Assembly: GCA_011319805.1 (NCBI GenBank)
Contig: SJRY01000253.1
Span: 124,001-188,000, forward strand
Reading direction: 5' to 3'
Length of the DNA: 64,000 bases
Source: Macrocybe gigantea
Taxonomy: Eukaryota; Basidiomycota; Agaricomycetes; Agaricales; Callistosporiaceae
Made by a program: the position numbers and the translations under genes. This document shows, piece by piece, positions 57,443 through 64,000 of the stretch. Under the pieces are notes generated by a model. The model was not told the origin of the DNA. It did not search any database and was given only the letters and a program-made list of their open reading frames with translations. Each line of letters begins with the position of its first letter. Positions within the stretch are counted from its first letter, which is position 1.

Positions 57443-58123
57443 CGCACTAACGCACCTCACTCTACTCTTTCTCTCTACATGCCCTTCCTTCGTTGCCAGA
57501 CGGCCCCGAGTGCCGTGCAACCAAAGGAACCCGCTACGTCGCTACAACTCTTCCTCCTACCAAAACTAACATTTTCACCTTTCCACCACTACTCCCCACC
57601 CCGCGCCAACTTTGTTCTGGTCTCTGTCATTGGTCTTTGTTCGTTGTGTTTGGAAGCACGAGAGGACTAAGGGAAACGTTGAGCCCGTCCCTGTCCGAAT
57701 CGAACATCTTAAGGCTGTGCTAGGGCAATCTTCGGAGAACCCTACCGCACGTCTGACCGGGTAGTTTGCTGACCCGGGGCGTACCAAAGCAAGAGAGACC
57801 GGAGGACTCGGACGTGTGGACAGTCCCCACCCATCGACCACCCCTCAAACACGCCCTTGAAGTTCATTGTCGGGAACGTGTATTGACCCGAAACGAGAAA
57901 GGGGTTGCTAGACCGCTAGAACCTCTGACGACGAAACCTTCCTTGACTGCCGTTTGGGGCATCCCCGTGGCCACGAGGATTCGAGCCGACCCATCCGCAG
58001 TTTAACAGGCACCACCCCTTTTCTCTGGACTCAACCGAAGTGGGAGTCGACGGTCGTGCGCCGCCCACACGGTACTACTCGACAAATCACATTACACACC
58101 AAACCCCCTTCACCTTGCACATC
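57443..58123 (+). other. gypsy-1 untranslated leader
   Basis: About 680 nt between the primer site and gag. It contains at least one upstream open frame from an ATG at 57,479 to 57,670 (63 codons, no motif). The length suggests leader structure or internal initiation, but no element is recognisable. Confidence 0.5.
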
Positions 58124-59275
58124 ATGGAACTTATTGCTGCCCTCTTCGCCTTCATTACCATTATCCTCACCACCCTATTCGCCGCCAACCCGCTTGCCTT
58201 AGCCTGGGGCACTCTCCGAAACAACCCCCAACAGGCCGAACAGGTTCAAAACACGACATGGACTTTGATCGACTCGATCAAAGAAGAATTGGACTTGGGC
58301 AAGAAGCCCAAAAGAATGAAATCGGAACCACCGGATCCATATAAAGGGGACCCCGGTCTGATCGGAAGCTGGCTTCGACGCATGGAAGTCTATTTCGACA
58401 AAGAGGAAATTACCAACAAATGGGACATGATCACCTATGCGCTGCAACGGATCACGGGAGGCAAGGCCGAACGTGCACAAAATTGGGCGGACTCCAAGCT
58501 ACAAGAGTGGCTCGAGTTCAAAACAGAATTGAACGGTCGCAGACAGGAATTCGGATTCCATTCCACCTACGATGACTGGGAACATGGACGCATCGTTACG
58601 CCGGTGACGGCTAACACCCCGGAGGTCAGAACAAACCCGCTTGGACATCTCCCACCGTTCAAAGACTGGGAAGACTTCAAGGCGGAAGCCAAGGAGTTCT
58701 TCATGACCACGGAAACACGGAACGACGCTATCATCCGGATCAAAGGACTAGCGCAACGTCGATGACCCGTTGAGGACTATATTGTCGAATTCCGGAGCTG
58801 GGCTCCCTTGATGGAATACAACGACATCGCCCTCATTGACATTTTCAAACATGGACTCGACCAGGCGCTCGGACGACGCATTATCGAACTAGGAGGTGTC
58901 CACGAGGAGGACATCGACTGGTGGTACAAACGTGCGATGGAATTGGACCGACAATACCGCCAGGCCCAAAAAGAATTTGGTGTGAAGGAGTGATTCGCTC
59001 CCAAACAAACACAGAAACTGGCACAGGAAGCGACGGCACCTAAGGAGCAAACTCCGGCACTAGTGACCGGTAATGCTCAAGGACGGCCTGACCCTAACGC
59101 CATGGACGTCGACCGGATGAGGCGCGAAGGCCGCTGCTTCCGGTGCAGCGAGAAAGGACACATCGGACGCAACTGCCCGACGAATCCCCGGCCGAAATAT
59201 GTCACATGGAACGTAGAAACGCAGGATGAGACTGCCACCACCACTAAGATCGAAGAGCTTAAACAGGGTTTTTAA
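58124..59275 (+). CDS. gypsy-1 Gag with hydrophobic N-terminus and zinc knuckle
   Basis: From the ATG at 58124 the frame starts with a hydrophobic segment (LIAALFAFITIILTTLFAAN), unusual for Gag. It continues into a capsid region (DPGLIGSWLRRMEVYFDKEE, FKAEAKEFFMTTETRNDAI) and ends with the CCHC knuckle CFRCSEKGHIGRNC. TGA codons at 58,763 and 58,991 interrupt it; both are one C-to-T change from CGA. It ends at the TAA at 59,273, directly after GGGTTTT. Confidence 0.9.
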
Positions 59276-59307
59276 TAGAGCTGGGAAGAAGCACCGCTTC
59301 GCCGGCT
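59266..59307 (+). promoter_or_regulatory. Candidate -1 ribosomal frameshift signal
   Basis: GGGTTTT (59,266-59,272) lies in the zero frame as G GGT TTT, matching the XXXYYYZ slippery pattern, and the gag TAA follows at once. A spacer of 6 nt leads to a hairpin: AGCTGG (59,279-59,284) pairs with CCGGCT (59,302-59,307) and GAAGC (59,288-59,292) with GCTTC (59,296-59,300). Slipping back one base enters the pol frame. Confidence 0.75.
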
Positions 59308-62300
59308 GATTATGTATTGTCGAATATGAATATAAGGGACATTCCCGACCTTAAAGAATATTTCGAACGAGAAGGTGCACGAGAGTTCGGTCTCGTAAAA
59401 GGATACACTCTACCCTGGGTAGCTCAACAGATTTATCGGCAGGATGAGTCCAAAGCATACTCAATCCTTAAGGCATGGACAGATCAATCGCGACAGAAGG
59501 ACATCTCACTGGAAAAACTTCATGAAATTAATCAAATGAACGACCACGATGCACTCCACACGTTGCTCGACCTCAGACAAAAACCACGATTTGTCAGAGG
59601 TGGCAATGGAAATCAAATGGATGTACCTCTGACGATCATGACTCTGGACACTGGACGGACATATAGCATAAAAGCTCTGCTTGATACGGGATGCACCGGA
59701 TCTTGCATAGATCGGAAATTTGTTAAGGAAAAGGAAATCAATACAAAAAGATATCCGATTCCCATTCCAGTCCACAATGCAGACGGAACCCGTAACATGG
59801 CGGGTGACATACATGAATATGTGGAATTAAGAGTCCGGGTCCAAGATCACATCGAACGAATGATCTTCTCAGTCACTGAACTTGGAAAGGGCCAGATCTT
59901 TATCGGCTACGAGTGGGTTAAACATCACAACCCTCGGATCGATTGGAAGACAGAGAAGATCACTTTTGATCGATGCCCTGAAGAGTGTCAGCGGATTGTC
60001 CGAAAAGGAAACCCCGAAGATGACGACACCTCTATCGAGACAAATGAGATAGATTTCGAACACGGAGAGAAACTCTTGATGATCGATATGAACCAAGAGT
60101 TTCATCTGAGGGCTTTCCAAACGACGGCTTCCAAACTGGCCGAAGCGACAGCAAAGACGACAAAGGCTAAAACCTTTGAAGAAATCGTACCGGAAGAATA
60201 CCACTGTTTCAAGGATTCAGTATTCGGAAAAGAGTCGTTCGACGAACTACCACCGCGACGACCCTGGGACCATGCAATCGAACTCATTCCAGGAGCTAAA
60301 CTCCAGGATTGCAAGGTCTATCCCCTGACGCTGGATGAACAGAGACAGCTGGATGCTTTTCTAGACGAAAATCTAAACACCGGATGAATCAGACCGTCGA
60401 AATCACCAATGGCCTCGCCTTTCTTCTTCGTGAAAAAGAAGGACGGATCCCTACGACCTGTACAAGACTATCAGAAGTTAAACGACATGACGATAAAGAA
60501 CAAGTACCCGCTCCCCTTGATCCAGGAACTAATCGACAAACTGAAGGGAGCCAAGTTCTTTACGAAGCTTGACATCCGATGGGGATACAATAACGTCCGC
60601 ATGAAAGAAGGCGATGAATGGAAAGCTGCATTCCGGACAAACCGGGGAATGTTCGAACCCCTGGTTATGTTCTTCGGACTGACGAATTCACCGGCCACCT
60701 TCCAAACTATGATGAACACGATCTTCAAAGACGAAATCGATCAGGAACACATAGTCATCTATATAGACGACATTCTTATATTCAATAAAGATCTGAATGA
60801 ACACAGACGACTCGTCCAATGCATGTTAGAAAAGCTAAAGAACAATAAGCTTTACCTAAAACCTGAGAAATGCTCGTTTCATCAATTGGAAGTAGAGTAC
60901 CTCGGAATGATCATCTCGGAAAATGGCATTAAGATGGACCCTGTTAAGGTCGAAGGCGTTAAAGGATGGCCAAAACCCACTTGTAAAAGGGACGTCCAAC
61001 AGTTCCTAGGCTTTTGCAATTTCTACCGGCGCTTCATCGAGGGTTTCGCAAAGATCGCGAAACCTTTGACGGAACTAACCGGAAAAGCCAATTGGACCTG
61101 GGGAAAGGCCCAAGACGACGCATTCAACGGGTTAAAGAATCGAATCAGCTCAGCGCCGATCATTTCAATGCCCCGAGATGATGGAAAGTTCCGAATGGAA
61201 GTCGATGCCTCGAACTATGCGATCGGAGGCGTCCTTTCACAGGAACAATCCAATGGTACCTGGAGACCGGTGGCTTTCATGTCAAAGTCATTAAACCCGA
61301 CGGAACGAAACTACGAGATCTACGACAAAGAGATGCTCACGATCATGACCGGACTGGAAGAATGGCACCAATACCTCTGTGGCGCTAAACAGAAATTCGA
61401 GATTTGGACAGATCATAAGAATCTCGAATATTTCCAGAAACCTCAGAAACTGAATCGCCGACAAGCTCGCTGGATCTCGGAACTTCAGGACTATGATTTT
61501 GTTCTGGAACACAAACCCGGGAAATCGATGACAAAGGCAGACAGTCTGTCGAGACGACCAGACCATGAGAAGGGGAGAATGATAATGAAAATGTCGTACT
61601 CCTAAAACCAGAGAATTTTCGCCGGATTTTCATGGCGAAGATCACGCCGACACCGGAATTTCAGGACATTCTAGACCAAATCAAAAGGGCTTGGAAACAA
61701 AGAGAGCCTGAGGTTCAGAAACGTCTTGACGAAGGCGAACACGGCTGGGAGGAAAACGATCGGACCGTTACATGGTTGAAACGATACTACGTCCCCAAAA
61801 GCCAAAAGATAAGGGAACGGATTATCGAAATCCATCATTCGGATCAGATCTCGGGACACCCAGGACAGACAAAGACGCACAAGTTAATCACGCATAACTT
61901 CTGGTGGCCCAAAATGATGAACGACATCAAGGCGTATGTCAAAGGATGTGACAAATGCCAACAGACAAAGATCATCAGAGATCGGAAACACGCTCCACTC
62001 CATCCGAATGAGGTACCGAAGGAACCATGGGAGATCATATCTGTAGATCTCATCGGACCCCTCCCCGAATCTCATGGATTTAACGGCGTAATGGTGACAG
62101 TAGACCGGTTCACGAAAGGAGCCAAATTCATACCAGTCAACATGGAAATCACGGCAGAAGGAATCGCTCGTAATCTACGCGACATCATATTCTCGAATTA
62201 CGGACTCCCAAAGAAAGTTATTAGCGACAGAGGAAGACAATTCGTCTCCGCGTTCATGATGGACCTCTATATGATTTTGGGAATCAAAGGAGCCCCTTCG

Positions 62301-63392
62301 ACGCCGTACCATCCACAGACCGACGGACAAACAGAACGAGTAAATCAGGAACTGGAACAATACCTGAAACTCTTCGTAAATCATCGGCAAACCGACTGGG
62401 CAGACTGGCTACCAATGGCCGAGTTTTCCTATAACAATCGAATTCATTCGGCGACCGGATATTCCCCGTTTTATTTGAACCATGGGCGACATCCGTATAC
62501 CGGAAAAGAACCTCCGAAGCATAACGCTAAATCACAGACTGCTGAAGAGTTCGCTGAGATGATGAAGGAAATTCGGACCAAAGCCGAAACCTCCCTGTTG
62601 AAAGCCGCTGAAACAATGAAACGGACCTATGACCGGAAACAAAAACCCACCCGAGAATATCATGAGGGCGATCAAGTTTGGTTGGAAGGCACTAATATCA
62701 CGACCGACTGACTGACTGATAAGTTAAACGACAAACGGTTTGGCCCTTTCAAAGTCAAACGGTGAATCGGAGAATCGGCGTACGAACTCGAGCTACCAGA
62801 ACACTGGCGAATTCACCCCGTTCGAAACGAGTCCGAACTCACCCCGTACACGGCACCGGCGTTTCCGCGACAAAAAGCGGTAATGACTCTGAAACGGCCT
62901 CCTCCCATCATTGTGGAAGGAGAGAAACAATACGAAATAGAGGCTGTAATAAACTCTCGATGGAACAGAGGGAAATTACAGTACAGAATACATTGGAAGG
63001 GGTACCCTCTCGAAGATGCCACTTGGGAACCCGCCGAAAACATTAACGGAGATGCGCCGGACGCGGTCGCGAAATTTCATCGCGAGAACCCCGAGGCGCC
63101 ATCCCTAGAAAAAGGACAACGTCAGCTGCCGCCCCGACCTGCACCAAAGAAAGTAGTACGCACCCGCCTCCATCAGACCCAATCGCCAAAGGTCTTGTTC
63201 GACCACACGGCTGATGAAGTCTGGGTCTGCCCACGAGATCAACAAATAAAAATGCTCCCGAGGAAGCAGACCCTTACCGGCTGGATGTCGGACCTGAGCG
63301 AAGTCGAAAATCAGCTGGACGCGGCTTGGCAGGCGTGGCAGCAACGTCGGAACCAGGAAGTCATAGGCGAGGACGAGCGCCAGAAGGACTAG
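59276..63392 (+). CDS. gypsy-1 Pol polyprotein
   Basis: Entered by a -1 shift; the first independent ATG is 59,326. Protease: LLDTGCTGSCIDRKF. Reverse transcriptase: FFFVKKKDGSLRPVQDYQKL, DIRWGYNNVRM, IVIYIDDILIF. RNase H: MEVDASNYAIGGVLSQEQ, EIYDKEMLTIMTGLEEWHQY. Integrase: the HHCC zinc part (HHSDQISGHPGQTKTHKLI, GCDKCQQTKI), then SVDLIGPLPESHGF, ISDRGRQFVSAF and TPYHPQTDGQTERVNQELE. Chromodomain: YEIEAVINSRWNRGKLQYRI then HWKGYPLEDATWEPAENI. A 100-residue tail follows. TGA stops at 60,385, 62,709 and 62,763 and a frameshift near 61,575 (AAGGGGAG run) disrupt it. Confidence 0.93.
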
Positions 63393-63450
63393 GAGGATAA
63401 TGAAGAAGAAAAACATGATTGCGAGGACGCAATCCCTAAGAGGGGGGTAA

Positions 63451-63865
63451 TGTTACGATTTCAGGCTAATCGTTATCTTGACGACGGGCACATGACACAA
63501 AAGCCACATGACGAACACGTGATAGACGCGACGTGACAAACAAGATATAATACAGCGACTCGAGGAAACCCTACGACAACGACGCGTCAGCGCTGATTAG
63601 GGCGAAGGGTTATTGCGCAGCATCTGCAGGATAACGCATGGAGCGTAGCCGGATCTTGACTCATACAGACGAGGGTTCAAGGTTTCACGTAACATGAGGC
63701 TGGTATAGTCGTGGTCCGTGCTTGATAGTCGTAACGTATAAATACCTGAATTGTACATAGTAAAATCCAGCTTCGAGCTGGCTTATAATAGCATTCCTAT
63801 CCCCGCCTCTTATCTCTAAAGGGTTAGTTAGAGTGACCTGCGTGCAGAATTGGTTTTGCGTAGCA
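63451..63865 (+). repeat. gypsy-1 3' LTR
   Basis: 415 bp, same ends as the 5' LTR, preceded by the purine tract at 63,438-63,450 and followed by the target duplication TTGAT at 63,866-63,870. Confidence 0.95.
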
Positions 63866-63924
63866 TTGATCAGGTCTTTGATAAAGCGTGACATGGTGTG
63901 TGTGAGTCTGAGCGAGTCTCGACA

Positions 63925-63935
63925 AGGCTTAATAT
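63925..63935 (-). promoter_or_regulatory. gypsy-2 self-complementary primer-binding site
   Basis: Read on the minus strand, ATATTAAGCCT lies 2 bases after the end of the 5' LTR and is the exact complement of AGGCTTAATAT in the LTR (46,190-46,200 in the 3' copy), about 33 bases after a TATATAAGG box. Confidence 0.65.
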
Positions 63936-63937
63936 CT

Positions 63938-64000
63938 TATTAGGCTAGACGAATCTTAAAGGACTCGGGCAGACTAAGTGCGAGAGTGGTTTAAGACGAT
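63938..64000 (-). repeat. gypsy-2 5' LTR, cut by window end
   Basis: The 63 visible bases match 46,117-46,179 with a single difference, at the second base (TA instead of TG). Confidence 0.85.

Larger units (their letters stand above)
57015..63865 (+). mobile_element. Complete Ty3/gypsy chromovirus "gypsy-1"
   Basis: Two 415-bp LTRs (57,015-57,429 and 63,451-63,865) with TG/CA ends are flanked by the 5-bp duplication TTGAT. Order: LTR, self-complementary primer site, leader of about 690 nt, gag, -1-shifted pol (protease, reverse transcriptase, RNase H, integrase, chromodomain), purine tract AAGAGGGGGGTAA, LTR. Damage is limited to five in-frame TGA codons and one frameshift near 61,575. The element sits in the gag of gypsy-2. 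Confidence 0.98.
46117..64000 (-). mobile_element. Ty3/gypsy chromovirus "gypsy-2", split by two nested insertions
   Basis: The element is read on the minus strand. Its 3' LTR is 46,117-46,435 and its 5' LTR begins at 63,938 and continues past the window end. The visible 63 bases of the two LTRs differ at one position. Inside are a Copia element (47,828-52,615) and gypsy-1 (57,015-63,865). Removing these joins the coding parts in order: Gag with two zinc knuckles, protease, reverse transcriptase, RNase H, integrase, chromodomain. The purine tract TAAAGAGAGGGTGA abuts the 3' LTR. Confidence 0.9.

Noticed and set aside
1..64000. CRISPR array, operon or prophage
   Set aside because: No regularly spaced repeats or bacterial gene layout; spliceosomal introns are throughout.

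Overview
The window is filamentous basidiomycete DNA, most likely from an Agaricomycete (mushroom-type) fungus. The genes carry many short GT-AG introns of about 45-60 nt. The gene families fit this group: a FunK1-type kinase, tandem single-pass membrane jelly-roll proteins, a PHYHD1-type dioxygenase, a PalI/Rim9 membrane protein, a Rap1 telomere protein, Ctf4 and Ysh1. Nothing is bacterial: there are no operons, ribosome-binding sites or CRISPR arrays.

Genic half (1-39,000). 1-3,262 holds two tandem paralogues of the membrane jelly-roll family, the first cut by the window edge. They are followed by a disordered unknown protein (4,246-5,762), a FunK1-type kinase (6,426-9,462, minus), a Rap1-like BRCT/Myb telomere protein (12,346-15,713, minus), PalI/Rim9 (15,871-16,600, minus), a tRNA-Asp(GTC) with intron (18,054-18,157), a PHYHD1-type dioxygenase with two micro-exons (18,209-19,819), an intact intronless trypsin-like protein (20,121-21,803, minus), Ctf4/WDHD1 (23,190-27,246, minus), a membrane protein (28,588-29,118), Ysh1/CPSF73 (29,489-32,643, minus) head to head with a small basic protein (32,799-33,161), and a large disordered protein (34,543-38,020, minus). 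Between the protease-like gene and Ctf4 lies a chimeric segmental duplication that joins a piece of the Rap1 gene to the 3' end of the PHYHD1 gene.

Transposon half (39,450-64,000). This is a nested transposon cluster. It holds a pogo-like remnant, an inverted LTR, a decayed chromovirus here called gypsy-3 (minus), a hAT-like terminus, and a second chromovirus, gypsy-2 (minus, 46,117 to beyond the window). Gypsy-2 is split by a complete Copia element (47,828-52,615, TSD CGGTA) and by a complete third chromovirus, gypsy-1 (57,015-63,865, TSD TTGAT).

The most interesting signals are in the transposons. Gypsy-1 and gypsy-2 both show Tf1-like self-priming geometry: 11 nt located about 30 nt after an LTR TATA box are perfectly complementary to the sequence 2 nt past the 5' LTR. 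Gypsy-1 also has a GGGTTTT heptamer directly before the gag stop, with a hairpin 6 nt downstream, which fits a -1 frameshift signal. All 13 LTR-pair substitutions in gypsy-1 and Copia are CpG transitions, and all five nonsense codons in gypsy-1 fit CGA to TGA. The Copia gag start codon lies inside a primer-binding site that matches the initiator tRNA anticodon arm.

Caveat: single-base frameshifts recur in at least five host genes, including conserved Ctf4, mostly beside homopolymers. This fits residual indel errors in a draft long-read assembly at least as well as pseudogenes. Exon limits come from reading splice signals and frame continuity only.
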